Origin: a virus
IMG/VR virus record: IMGVR_UViG_3300048589_000486
Location: 1 to 47,090 of that record
Direction: 5' to 3' (one strand)
Length of the DNA: 47,090 bases
Both the position numbers and the translations under genes were made by a program. The notes under the pieces were generated by a model. That model did no database searches, was not told where the DNA came from, and saw nothing but the letters and a program-made list of their open reading frames with translations. Of this stretch, positions 8,143 to 14,899 are shown piece by piece. Within the stretch, counting starts at the first letter, position 1. Every line of letters begins with the position of its first letter.

Positions 8143-8733
8143 TTAGAATCCGCGCCCGATCGCCCTCATCTCGCGCTCGATTACGCTGGCCATTCTCTCC
8201 TCGATCCTGGCCTGCATGATCGAGCTCACGGTCTCGTTGGCCAGCGTCTCTGGTGGCCCGAACGTGTAGAGCTGGTTGATCGGGTGGCGCGTCTTGCTGA
8301 ACACGAAGCGGCCGAAGGTCTCGCCTGTTGCCTTGCCACCTCTCAGCGATCCGTACGCACCACGCGCGAACACGCGCTTGTTGAAGCGCTTGACCATGAA
8401 CGCGTGGGGAATGGTGACCCTGCGCCCCTTAATCCTCACGCTCACGCCCTTGGGCCCTGGTACGGGATCGAACAGGGACAGGGGGAAGCCTGCCCCCTTG
8501 GCGTTGATGCTGGCCTCGAGCTCGCCCCGTACTGCGGCGTCCTCGTGCCAGCTCACAGCTATATCTCCCACGCGCATGCCGTATAGCCTGGCCGCCTCGC
8601 GGGTGCCTGCCGTCTTGGCCTGCCTCATGAGCTCGTTGATCGATCGCGGCACGACCCTCTCGAGCACAGCCCCCACGAAGGAGTCGAGCTCGCGGTTGAC
8701 CTGGTCGGCGTTGGTGGTGATGGACATCCGCAC
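8143..8733 (-). CDS. Minor tail protein Z-like (lambda gpZ family)
   Basis: The 196-residue product has a GTG start at 8733 (GGAGG 5 bases upstream) or ATG 8727. The Ser/Arg N-terminus, VVPRSINELMRQAKTAGTREAARLYG, and a basic middle containing RVTIPHAFMVKRFNKRVFAR, followed by INQLYTFGP, resemble prophage minor tail protein Z. In lambda gpZ acts late in tail maturation and is encoded between FII and U. Here it is the first gene of the late operon, before terminase, which is unusual. Confidence 0.7.
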   Translation of the reverse strand: MRMSITTNADQVNRELDSFVGAVLERVVPRSINELMRQAKTAGTREAARLYGMRVGDIAVSWHEDAAVRGELEASINAKGAGFPLSLFDPVPGPKGVSVRIKGRRVTIPHAFMVKRFNKRVFARGAYGSLRGGKATGETFGRFVFSKTRHPINQLYTFGPPETLANETVSSIMQARIEERMASVIEREMRAIGRGF

Positions 8734-8750
8734 TTCGGCCTCCGGAATGC

Positions 8751-8782
8751 AAAACGCCCCGGGCGATCTGCTCCGGGGCGTT
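8751..8782 (-). terminator. Leader hairpin / terminator before the late genes
   Basis: A perfect 10-bp stem AACGCCCCGG with CCGGGGCGTT and a 10-base loop ends in TTTT on the minus strand. It lies between the candidate late promoter (8812-8841) and the first late gene (8733). It may end transcripts from the early operon, or act like lambda tR', which is passed only with the Q antiterminator. Confidence 0.6.
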
Positions 8783-8811
8783 CTCTGGTCGCACTTGTGG
8801 CAACGTCGCGG

Positions 8812-8841
8812 ACTGTACAGAGTCGTGAATCACGGTGTCAA
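8812..8841 (-). promoter_or_regulatory. Candidate late promoter (pR'-like)
   Basis: On the minus strand a perfect -35 TTGACA (8841-8836) is followed by an 18-base spacer and -10 TACAGT (8817-8812). The predicted start is near 8805, about 70 bases before the first late gene. It lies just downstream of the candidate Q gene, which ends at 8860. This is the lambda layout of Q, then pR', then a leader terminator, then late genes. Confidence 0.6.
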
Positions 8842-8859
8842 GGGCCTCGTCATCTGGGG

Positions 8860-9210
8860 CTACAGAATCCCGCGGGCGAGCAGCCCGTTGCGGACGTGCT
8901 CCCGGGCCCTCGAATAGGCCTCCTCGACGCACTGGCCGAGCCTGGGGAAGCGGAAGACGGCGTAGAGGTGGAGGTGGTGCACGGCGTTGCGTTCGAGCGC
9001 TGTGCAGCCGTCCAGGAGGGCCTCGACGGCCTTCGCGCATCGCTTGTCGGCGACGGCCACCAACTCGTCGAACCGCTGGCCGTGGCTCCGTCCCATGCCG
9101 CTCGAGGCCTGGCTGGGGTAGCCATGGGCGAGCGTGTACTCGGCTCGCTGCCATGACGCCCAGTTGGCGAAGTGCCAGTCGAGGCGATCGTCGGTCATGG
9201 TCTGGGTCAT
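8860..9210 (-). CDS. Candidate late antiterminator (Q-like)
   Basis: The 116-residue product begins MTQTMTDDRLDWHFANWASWQR. Its C-terminal half (ERNAVHHLHLYAVFRFPRL followed by AYSRAREHVRNGLL) resembles the sigma-4-like helical end of small phage Q proteins, including the N-terminal W-x-x-W motif and length. Support from position is stronger than from sequence: it is the last gene of the early operon, directly before a promoter and leader hairpin for the late genes. It overlaps the upstream gene by TGATG. The family call is tentative. Confidence 0.5.
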   Translation of the reverse strand: MTQTMTDDRLDWHFANWASWQRAEYTLAHGYPSQASSGMGRSHGQRFDELVAVADKRCAKAVEALLDGCTALERNAVHHLHLYAVFRFPRLGQCVEEAYSRAREHVRNGLLARGIL

Positions 9211-9503
9211 GAGCTCGCTCCGCGGATGATGGTTCGGCAGCGCCGGCAGCTTGGCCAGGTGCCCGGCTCGAGCAGATCGCCGGGGACGATCGCGATCCCG
9301 TCGCACAGCCGTCGCATGGCCGGCACGCGGTTGATGGTGATCGGATCCAACCAGTGCGCCCGGTCGCAGTCGCCGATCGGCAGGAACCATCCGGCGCGAA
9401 TGCGCTCGATCGGACGGCCGGACACCATGCCGTGCCGCGCGATGCCGTCTCCGAGGTTGACGGAGGCCTGGGATGGGTCCGCGCGATCGGTGCGCCTGGT
9501 CAT
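9207..9503 (-). CDS. Small putative zinc-binding protein
   Basis: The 98-residue product is of unknown function. Its second half reads GDCDRAHWLDPITINRV, then RRLCDGIAIVPGD, then WPSCRRCRTI. The spaced His/Cys residues and final CxxC suggest one zinc site. Similar short Cys/His proteins occur in phage ninR-like regions. It overlaps both neighbours by one start/stop pair, so it belongs to the early operon between the glycosyltransferase and the Q-like gene. Confidence 0.65.
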   Translation of the reverse strand: MTRRTDRADPSQASVNLGDGIARHGMVSGRPIERIRAGWFLPIGDCDRAHWLDPITINRVPAMRRLCDGIAIVPGDLLEPGTWPSCRRCRTIIRGASS

Positions 9504-10540
9504 GCGCGGGAGCGGTAGAAGTCGAGCACGCGAGACGGGTCGACGGTGAGGCGCACGAGCGCGTCGGGGTCGGACAGGCGCATCGAGTACCGGTGCTCGA
9601 GGAACGAGAGGCGATCGGCGATTCGCGCCATGTCCGGTGGACGCTCACCCCAGCAGTCGAGTTGGGGTATGAGGTTCGCGGCGTCCTCCGGCCGGGTGAT
9701 CCTGGGCAGGAGCCCGGCGAGTGCGTGATGCCCGCCGGTGGCGACCTTCGCGCCGCGCATGACCGCCTCGATGATCACGGTCGACGAATACGCGGCGGCG
9801 TAGGGGTACGCCTCGAGGAGCGAGAGGGTGTCGTAATCGCCGATCTCGACCAGGTTCGGGTACGTGCCGAGCTCGGTGCGCGCGCGAGGATGGTGCTTGA
9901 ACAGGAATCTCGTCTCGGGGTTGAGCCGGACGATCGCGTCGATCCACTCCTCGTAGGGCATGCCACCCGACGTGTCGGCGAGCGCCATGTCGCCGGGGAC
10001 TTGGCCGTAGATCACGACGGCGTACTCGGATGGGCCGAGCAGCTCGTGCAGCTCCGCTGGACTCAGCGCCTCCGGTTGGTCGAACTTCGAGCGCTGGCGA
10101 TGGCGGACCCCGCGTGATATGCACTTGCTCGCGTACCGGATCACCTCGTTGTCTGCCATGTAGGGGCAGCCGACCTCGTCGAGAAACGCGCGCTCGAAGT
10201 AGCTCTCGAGCCAGAAGATGCGAGGGAAGAAGGCGTCTCCCTCCAGGAGTCCGTCGCGGGCCTCGTTCGAGTACCAGTGCAGCGGCTGCGCGATGATTGC
10301 GTGGGTGACGCAGCAGCTGTCCCTGATCGCGCGATAGAGCGCGTGCGTGGCCTCCCGCGCGCCTTCGTGCGGCCAGTCGCGCAGGTAGTTGATCGCCTTC
10401 CCGTCGGCGGCGAACCGGATCTCGGCCTCGTCGTGCTGCCCGATCGCCAGGATGTTGAAGCGGTCGCGGATGCCGGGGCATGCGTGCAGGTCGGCCAGCA
10501 TCGTCGGCGGGAGCCGCACCGCGAGCAGCGTCGTCTTCAT
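9500..10540 (-). CDS. Capsule-polysaccharide-type glycosyltransferase
   Basis: The 346-residue product starts at ATG 10540, which overlaps the NinB stop (ATGA). Motifs match the capsule biosynthesis family that includes KpsS/LipB-like Kdo transferases: VVIYGQVPGDMAL at about 180-192, RFLFKHHPRA (nucleotide-sugar binding HP motif) at about 217-226, and AYSSTVIIEAVMRGAKVA at about 253-270. No signal peptide or membrane segment is seen. A sugar transferase in a phage replication operon points to modification of host surface glycan, or of another phage-encoded target. The substrate is unknown. Confidence 0.72.
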   Translation of the reverse strand: MKTTLLAVRLPPTMLADLHACPGIRDRFNILAIGQHDEAEIRFAADGKAINYLRDWPHEGAREATHALYRAIRDSCCVTHAIIAQPLHWYSNEARDGLLEGDAFFPRIFWLESYFERAFLDEVGCPYMADNEVIRYASKCISRGVRHRQRSKFDQPEALSPAELHELLGPSEYAVVIYGQVPGDMALADTSGGMPYEEWIDAIVRLNPETRFLFKHHPRARTELGTYPNLVEIGDYDTLSLLEAYPYAAAYSSTVIIEAVMRGAKVATGGHHALAGLLPRITRPEDAANLIPQLDCWGERPPDMARIADRLSFLEHRYSMRLSDPDALVRLTVDPSRVLDFYRSRA

Positions 10541-10953
10541 GTCCACCCCTTCGGCGCCGAGAACTTGACCCCGCGCGTCGCGCCCCAGGCCTCGACGAAG
10601 CCGATCACGTCCGACATCTCGGATCGGGTCGCCCCCGACGTGCTGCCGCCGACGATCACGACGACGTCACCCTCGCGTACCATCATCTCGCCACGGTGCA
10701 GGCCGACCAAGAACGACTTCCAGTCCTCGGCCTTCGCCCGTCCGCCGGCCGGAAACGGGAGCTGGCGGGCGATGTCGCCACACAGCGCGAAGAGCAGTGC
10801 CCGTTGCGCGCTCGTGTGCGGGGCCTCGATGCGGGATATGCGGACCTCGATCCCCCACGACCCCGACCTGGGCAGTGCGTCGACGAGGATCTGGTTCACG
10901 TGCGCCACGTCGGCGCCGTCCCTAACGATCACGGTTTGCGCGTCGCCGCTCAT
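10537..10953 (-). CDS. ninB: NinB-like recombination mediator
   Basis: The 138-residue product has the NinB/YbcN pattern: HTSAQRALLFALCGDIARQL at about 46-65, then AKAEDWKSFLVGLHRG, then TRSEMSDVIGFVEAWGATRGV near the C-terminus. In lambda NinB (Orf) binds single-stranded DNA and SSB and substitutes for RecFOR in Red recombination. It overlaps both neighbours by short start/stop pairs. Its presence in the replication operon, together with RusA, mirrors the lambda ninR region. Confidence 0.88.
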   Translation of the reverse strand: MSGDAQTVIVRDGADVAHVNQILVDALPRSGSWGIEVRISRIEAPHTSAQRALLFALCGDIARQLPFPAGGRAKAEDWKSFLVGLHRGEMMVREGDVVVIVGGSTSGATRSEMSDVIGFVEAWGATRGVKFSAPKGWT

Positions 10954-11252
10954 TCGGTGGCCTCGTCCTCGATCACCTGCTGGCGCTCGATGATGTCCTC
11001 GAGCACGTCGTCGAAGTTCGCTCCGTCGTTGTAGACGCCGACCAGGGCCTCCGGCGCTCGCTCGATCATTCCGGCGCACGCATGCGTGCTGGCGGTCGAG
11101 ATCGTGTACTGCCGGTTCGCGAAGATCAGCAGCGCGACGCGGCCGCGGTACATGATCGCGCTCAGGACTTCGCGGGCGATGTCGGCTGCGTCGTCGGCCT
11201 TCCGCGCCTCCCGGTAGACGCCTGGGACCCAGTAGCCGCGGCGCGCTCTCAT
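10950..11252 (-). CDS. Hypothetical early protein
   Basis: The 100-residue product (MRARRGYWVPGVYREARKAD...) is not recognised. It contains a helical N-terminal half, a beta-type segment MYRGRVALLIFANRQYTI, and an acidic C-terminus (FDDVLEDIIERQQVIEDEATE). ATG 11252 is used; a GTG two codons upstream overlaps the previous stop (GTGA) and may be the real start. It lies between a zinc-ribbon gene and ninB and may share in replication or recombination, which is inferred only from the operon. Confidence 0.6.
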   Translation of the reverse strand: MRARRGYWVPGVYREARKADDAADIAREVLSAIMYRGRVALLIFANRQYTISTASTHACAGMIERAPEALVGVYNDGANFDDVLEDIIERQQVIEDEATE

Positions 11253-11254
11253 GG

Positions 11255-11725
11255 TCACGCGGCACGCTCGTCGAGGTTGGTCAGCGCAGTGGTCGTGCGG
11301 TCCAGCGCTCCACGCAGCTCGCTCGGCGTGATCCGCTTGCCGTAGGCCCCGCTCGCGACGAGGTCGTGGTGCCACTTCGCGACGATCGCGGCGGCGCGCG
11401 CCACGCTCGAGTAGTCGGGCCGGCTCCCGCGCTCCGCGATCGACTCGTCGACGATCTGGCCACCGACGATCGGGTCGCGGCAGGCCAGGTGAGCGGCGCA
11501 GTACCAGGGCCCGCCGCCGAGCGTGCTGTGCGCCACCGTGCCCGGATGCCGGCATCGCTCGCCGCCTGAGCGCCAGGAGCACCAGCCGTATTCGACGTCG
11601 ACTGAGGGTGGAGCCTGGTGACTGCCGGCCCTCGCGGCGGCGGTCGGCACGACCCAGCCGCATGAGCATTTCCGGGCGCGCGGCTTGAGGTCGTCGCCAC
11701 AGTCGGGGCAGATCGACGGGGTCAC
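11255..11725 (-). CDS. Zinc-ribbon protein of the replication operon
   Basis: The 156-residue product starts at GTG 11725, overlapping the initiator stop (GTGA). The N-terminus reads TPSICPDCGDDLKPRARKC followed by SCGW, a four-Cys zinc ribbon. A second Cys/His cluster (WCSWRSGGERCRHPG ... WYCAAHLAC, about 55-90) is like the short zinc modules in phage replication accessory proteins. The C-terminal part is helical (VARAAAIVAKWHHDLV). Its role is unknown; coupling to the initiator suggests DNA replication. Confidence 0.68.
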   Translation of the reverse strand: MTPSICPDCGDDLKPRARKCSCGWVVPTAAARAGSHQAPPSVDVEYGWCSWRSGGERCRHPGTVAHSTLGGGPWYCAAHLACRDPIVGGQIVDESIAERGSRPDYSSVARAAAIVAKWHHDLVASGAYGKRITPSELRGALDRTTTALTNLDERAA

Positions 11726-12639
11726 GTTGCGGCCTCCGATTGCGGTTCGTGGGCGAGGTCCGCGGGAAGATTGGGCGGCGGATCGCTGTCGATGACCTCG
11801 ACCAGCTCGCCGACGTAGTTCGAGAATTTCTGTCGACCGAAGAGTGTCTCGGGGCGCAGGTACGCGGCCATCTTCTCGTCGGCGCGCCACTGCCGGACCT
11901 TCATCGCTATGACCTGCCGGATCTGCGTCGGCGTGAACCCCTCACGGAATCGGGCGACGATGATCCCGACGTTCGAGTCGGTGTCCGGGAACCGCTTTCC
12001 CGCCTTCGCGTTCAGGAAGGCGATGAGTTCCCGGGCGTCCTGGGCGAGGTTCTGGCCCTCCGTCTTCCGGGGATGGCCGTTGGCCTTCTGCCGGCGGGGT
12101 CGGTCTGGGACGTCCGGCGGAACTTTGCCGGACAAGGGGGCGATAGCCCCCTCTTCTTTTTGGGTCGTGGGTCGTGGGTCGTGGGTCGTGGGTGGTACAC
12201 GCGGGCTCGCTGCGCTGCTATGCGTTCGTACTGCGTCCGTAGCGTTTTCTGCATACGTTCGTATTACGTCCGTATGCTCGTCGTCCTGCTGTTGGTGCCT
12301 CGCGCGGATCGCCTCTCTGGCCCTGCTATGCCTCAGATTGACCGCAGATCTGGCGCCGTCCGACTTGATGCGCTGGCGCTCGATCTCGGCATCACAACGG
12401 CCCTGGTGCCACCCGTCTGCATGGAGCTGGAAGAACTCCCGCAGCACCGACTCGACCGCTCGCCTTGTAGCCGGCGTCGTGGCACGCACCAGCCTGCAGC
12501 ACGCCGGAATATCAGCGGGGAGCGGCGCCTCGCGCGCGTAGTAGGCATCGAGCAGCCGGCGATAGGCCAGGTCCTCCGCGTCGGACAGGTGGATGGTCGC
12601 TGCGGCGTAATCGCCGACGTTGAAAGCGTAGTGCCTCAC
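11722..12639 (-). CDS. DUF1376-type replication initiator
   Basis: The 305-residue product starts at GTG 12639. Residues about 1-90 are a DUF1376 (YdaU-like) domain (VGDYAAATIHLSDAEDLAYRR ... LLDAYYAREAPLP). Residues about 200-290 match the phage C-terminal domain often seen on initiators: LIAFLNAKAGKRFPDTDSN, then REGFTPTQIRQVI, then MAAYLRPETLFGRQKF. A disordered, repeat-bearing linker joins them. Such proteins take the place of lambda O or a helicase loader. The linker DNA carries iteron-like repeats (12162-12274), so the origin may lie inside the gene, as in lambda. Confidence 0.82.
   Translation of the reverse strand: MRHYAFNVGDYAAATIHLSDAEDLAYRRLLDAYYAREAPLPADIPACCRLVRATTPATRRAVESVLREFFQLHADGWHQGRCDAEIERQRIKSDGARSAVNLRHSRAREAIRARHQQQDDEHTDVIRTYAENATDAVRTHSSAASPRVPPTTHDPRPTTQKEEGAIAPLSGKVPPDVPDRPRRQKANGHPRKTEGQNLAQDARELIAFLNAKAGKRFPDTDSNVGIIVARFREGFTPTQIRQVIAMKVRQWRADEKMAAYLRPETLFGRQKFSNYVGELVEVIDSDPPPNLPADLAHEPQSEAAT
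12162..12274. repeat. Iteron-like repeats, candidate replication origin
   Basis: Positions 12162-12196 hold five head-to-tail copies of the 7-mer GGGTCGT (the last with one change). Positions 12223-12241 and 12256-12274 hold a 19-bp direct repeat (CGTTCGTA...CGTCCGTA, two differences) with a 33-bp period, about three helical turns. The stretch between them (GCGTTTTCTGCATA) is less GC-rich than its surroundings. All of it lies inside the initiator gene, as ori does in lambda gene O. Function as an origin is an inference. Confidence 0.5.
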
Positions 12640-13091
12640 TCACCACCCCCGAAGATCGCCTGCTCCACCACGTCAATCCCCGGCGTCGGCTTCGGCGCCT
12701 GCATGCGCTGCCAGACCTCGCGGCTCTTCGCCGCCGCCTTCTTGCGGTACGAGGCGCTGCGCTGGGTGCGGATCTGCGCGGAGTACATCGCCTGCGCCTT
12801 CTGCGGGTCGGCGCGCATCGCGCGCATGCGCTCTGCCTGTGCCTTGCGCCGCTCCGGCGTCCATGAGGCGCTGAGAGCCTCGCAGCGCGCCGCGCGGATC
12901 TTCTTGTCCTTCCATGCCGCCTTGCTCCCTGCGGAGGCCCTGGCGCGCCCGATCGGATCGCGGCGGGCCTCGGCGGACAGCTCGGCGCGACGGATGCCGC
13001 GCAACCGGTAGAGCTCGAGCTCCATCTTCGCGATCTCGTCGTCGAGACGATGCGGACGCTTCGACCGGCCGCGGTGAGGCTTGAGTCTCAT
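12636..13091 (-). CDS. Basic repeat protein with IFGG C-terminus
   Basis: The 151-residue product starts at ATG 13091, overlapping the upstream stop (ATGA). A short N-terminal helix (LDDEIAKMELELYRLRGIRR) is followed by an Arg/Lys/Ala-rich region with loosely repeated 'Ser/Ala-x-x-trp-x-x-x-ARR' units that resemble NUMOD3-type DNA-binding helices. The C-terminus ends VVEQAIFGGGE. The same plan (helix, basic repeats, hydrophobic-FGG end) is seen in the gene at 14522-14899, so the two look like paralogues. DNA binding is likely; the role is unknown. Confidence 0.6.
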   Translation of the reverse strand: MRLKPHRGRSKRPHRLDDEIAKMELELYRLRGIRRAELSAEARRDPIGRARASAGSKAAWKDKKIRAARCEALSASWTPERRKAQAERMRAMRADPQKAQAMYSAQIRTQRSASYRKKAAAKSREVWQRMQAPKPTPGIDVVEQAIFGGGE

Positions 13092-13864
13092 GCCGCACGT
13101 CCGGTGAGCAGCTCGATGAACCACGTGCGAGAGCTGTCGGGGATCTTCCTGAGCTCGACCCGCAGCGGGTTGGCGGCGATGAACGCCCGCAGGCTGCGGT
13201 CAGCGATCCACCAGTGATCGCCGCCCTGGTCGGTGGTGCGATCCGATCCGCGCTTCTTGGCGTTCAACTCGCCGATCCCGATCCAGCGCGTCACTGTCTT
13301 GTTGTCGACGCCGAGCAGGCGCGCGACCTGCAGGGCGGTGCGCATGCCGTTGTCGCCCGGGCGCGCCTCGTGGCGCTTGCGCTGGACCATGATCGCGGTG
13401 TCCGACCGGGCGAACCCGGCAGATACGAATCGACGGCGCGCGGCACCGAGCGCCATATGCGCCGTCTCATGGAGCAGCTCGATCTCCTCCTCGGACCATG
13501 GCGGCTCTTTGAATCGCGGCGTCTTGAGCCCAAGCTCGCGTGCTCGTCGGGAAACCCACCAACGCGGGCGGTCCAGCTCGGCGGCGAGCATCGCGATGCC
13601 ACCCTTTTCGATCGGCCTTTGGTGGGCCAGGCGGATCGCCTCGTCGATGCGCTCGGTGTTCGGCCACGACTTGTACGGTGAGGCGCCGGCCGGCGTCTTG
13701 AGGCCGAGCGAGCGCGCCTTCTGGTAGACCGATCCAACGGGCCGGCCGATCTCGCGCGCGATCGCGACCGCACCACCGTCTGCGTATCGCTCGCGGAGAA
13801 TCGCGATGTCGCGCACGGTCCAGAAATGCCGCGTGGGGCGCAGAGGAAGATCATGAAGGCTCAT
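13088..13864 (-). CDS. Multi-HTH DNA-binding protein
   Basis: The 258-residue product starts at ATG 13864 with GGGAGAGGA upstream. It has repeated SANT/GcrA-like HTH segments: WTVRDIAILRERYADGG ... GSVYQKARSLGLKTP (about 15-60), then IAMLAAELDRPRWWVSRRA ... RELGLKTPRFKEPPWSEEE (about 90-130). A third HTH near the C-terminus (TALQVARLLGVDNKTVTRWI) follows. It is probably a transcription or replication regulator of the early operon; the target is unknown. Confidence 0.72.
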   Translation of the reverse strand: MSLHDLPLRPTRHFWTVRDIAILRERYADGGAVAIAREIGRPVGSVYQKARSLGLKTPAGASPYKSWPNTERIDEAIRLAHQRPIEKGGIAMLAAELDRPRWWVSRRARELGLKTPRFKEPPWSEEEIELLHETAHMALGAARRRFVSAGFARSDTAIMVQRKRHEARPGDNGMRTALQVARLLGVDNKTVTRWIGIGELNAKKRGSDRTTDQGGDHWWIADRSLRAFIAANPLRVELRKIPDSSRTWFIELLTGRAA

Positions 13865-14196
13865 CCGATCCTCTCCCACAGGGCGCACTGCCGCCCGCTC
13901 GGGCTCGGCCTGGTCGCGTAGCGAAGCGTGCCGTCGTCGTCGGCCCCGATCACACGGCGCCGCGCGATGGCGGCATCCTCGAGGTCGGGCATCCGGCGCG
14001 CCACCTGGACGTGCGTGAGGCCTGCGCGCTCGGCAATCTCGTAGATGGTGAGTCCGCGGTCGAGCACGTCAAGAATCCGCCGATAGTGCTCACCGACAAC
14101 ATCCCCGGCGCCGCTCGCGGCCTCGCGTGAGGTGTGCGGGTCGCTGCGCCGCGCGCGACGGCGCGGCACGAAGCAGAGCGCGAGCTGCTCGGTCAT
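13861..14196 (-). CDS. Winged-helix phage regulator
   Basis: The 111-residue product begins MTEQLALCFVPRRRARRSDP. It contains DPHTSREAASGAG followed by a winged helix: YRRILDVLDRGLTIYEIAE, RAGLTHVQVARRMPDLEDA, and a wing ending near GTLRYA. Small proteins with this HTS-x-x-AA lead and MarR/HTH fold are common in phage replication regions. It overlaps both neighbours by ATGA. Confidence 0.72.
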   Translation of the reverse strand: MTEQLALCFVPRRRARRSDPHTSREAASGAGDVVGEHYRRILDVLDRGLTIYEIAERAGLTHVQVARRMPDLEDAAIARRRVIGADDDGTLRYATRPSPSGRQCALWERIG

Positions 14197-14525
14197 CGCG
14201 CGGCCCCCAACTCGTGGCGCTTCTTCTGCTCCCTGGCGATTGCGGCCGCGCGCATCTTCGCTCGCGTTTCCTCCGATCGCGGACCATGCCGGCCGTCCCT
14301 TGTGGGCGGCCGTCCGGCCTTCGCCGCCGGCGCCGCGGCCGACTTCCTCACCACCACGCCGGCCTCGACGTTCCGCGTGCGGATCAGCGCCTGCAGGAAC
14401 ACGTAGAGCGAGTCGATCAACTCGTCGTACTCGTGCGCACCACCGGGCAGCGGTGCCAGGCGGCGCAGCGGCGTCCCGGGGTCCGCGCCGCCGCGCAGGA
14501 ACGTGTCGATCGCGTCCACGTTCAT
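14193..14525 (-). CDS. Small basic protein with NUMOD-like tail
   Basis: The 110-residue product has an N-terminal helical part (DAIDTFLRGG ... YDELIDSLYVFLQALIRT) and a basic C-terminus with GPRSEETRAKMRAAAIAREQ. That last motif resembles the NUMOD3 DNA-binding helix found in homing endonucleases and related phage proteins. No nuclease motif is visible. It overlaps both neighbours, and the next gene also carries NUMOD-like repeats. The function is unknown; sequence-specific DNA binding is plausible. Confidence 0.6.
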   Translation of the reverse strand: MNVDAIDTFLRGGADPGTPLRRLAPLPGGAHEYDELIDSLYVFLQALIRTRNVEAGVVVRKSAAAPAAKAGRPPTRDGRHGPRSEETRAKMRAAAIAREQKKRHELGAAR

Positions 14526-14899
14526 CGCCGGCCGCCGAACAACGCAACTTCCAGTGCGTCGGTTGGGACGTCGCGCAGTTTTTCCGCTGATCGCGTTTCG
14601 CGCGACTGACGTGGGCGCATGTCCGCCTCATACTTTTCGGCCCACGCCGCCTTGCGCGCTGCGCTCATCTTGGCGCGCACCGCCGGGTCGGCCCACGCCG
14701 CCTTGCGCGCTGCGCTCATCTTGGCGCGCACCGCCGGGTCGGCCCACGCCGCCTTGCGCGCTGCGCTCATCTTGGCGCGCACCGCCGGGTCGGCCAACGC
14801 CGCCTTGCTCGCTGCGCTCTTTCGCTGACTACCACGGATCTTTTTCAGATGCCGCAGCGCCGCCTCGACTTCAGTAATCTCCAGGTCAATCTCGCTCAC
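14522..14899 (-). CDS. Tandem-repeat basic protein with LFGG C-terminus
   Basis: The 125-residue product starts at GTG 14899, overlapping the RusA stop (GTGA). After an N-terminal helix (EIDLEITEVEAALRHLKKIR) come three exact copies of the 17-residue unit ADPAVRAKMSAARKAAW and a degenerate fourth. The C-terminus reads DALEVALFGGRR. The repeated K-M-S-A-A-R-K-A-A-W helix is NUMOD3-like. Head and tail match the plan of the gene at 12636-13091. It is likely a DNA-binding protein whose reach can change by repeat number. Confidence 0.65.
   Translation of the reverse strand: MSEIDLEITEVEAALRHLKKIRGSQRKSAASKAALADPAVRAKMSAARKAAWADPAVRAKMSAARKAAWADPAVRAKMSAARKAAWAEKYEADMRPRQSRETRSAEKLRDVPTDALEVALFGGRR
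14640..14792. repeat. Three exact 51-bp tandem repeats
   Basis: Units at 14640-14690, 14691-14741 and 14742-14792 are identical; a degenerate fourth copy starts at 14793. The unit is 17 codons, so copy-number change keeps the frame of the gene that contains it. Exact identity points to recent expansion. Confidence 0.9.

Noticed and set aside
8812-8880. Possible tRNA between the Q-like gene and the late genes
   Set aside because: No cloverleaf or anticodon arm could be formed; the region is better explained as promoter and hairpin.
14640-14816. Possible CRISPR array
   Set aside because: Repeats are head-to-tail without spacers and lie in frame in a coding gene.
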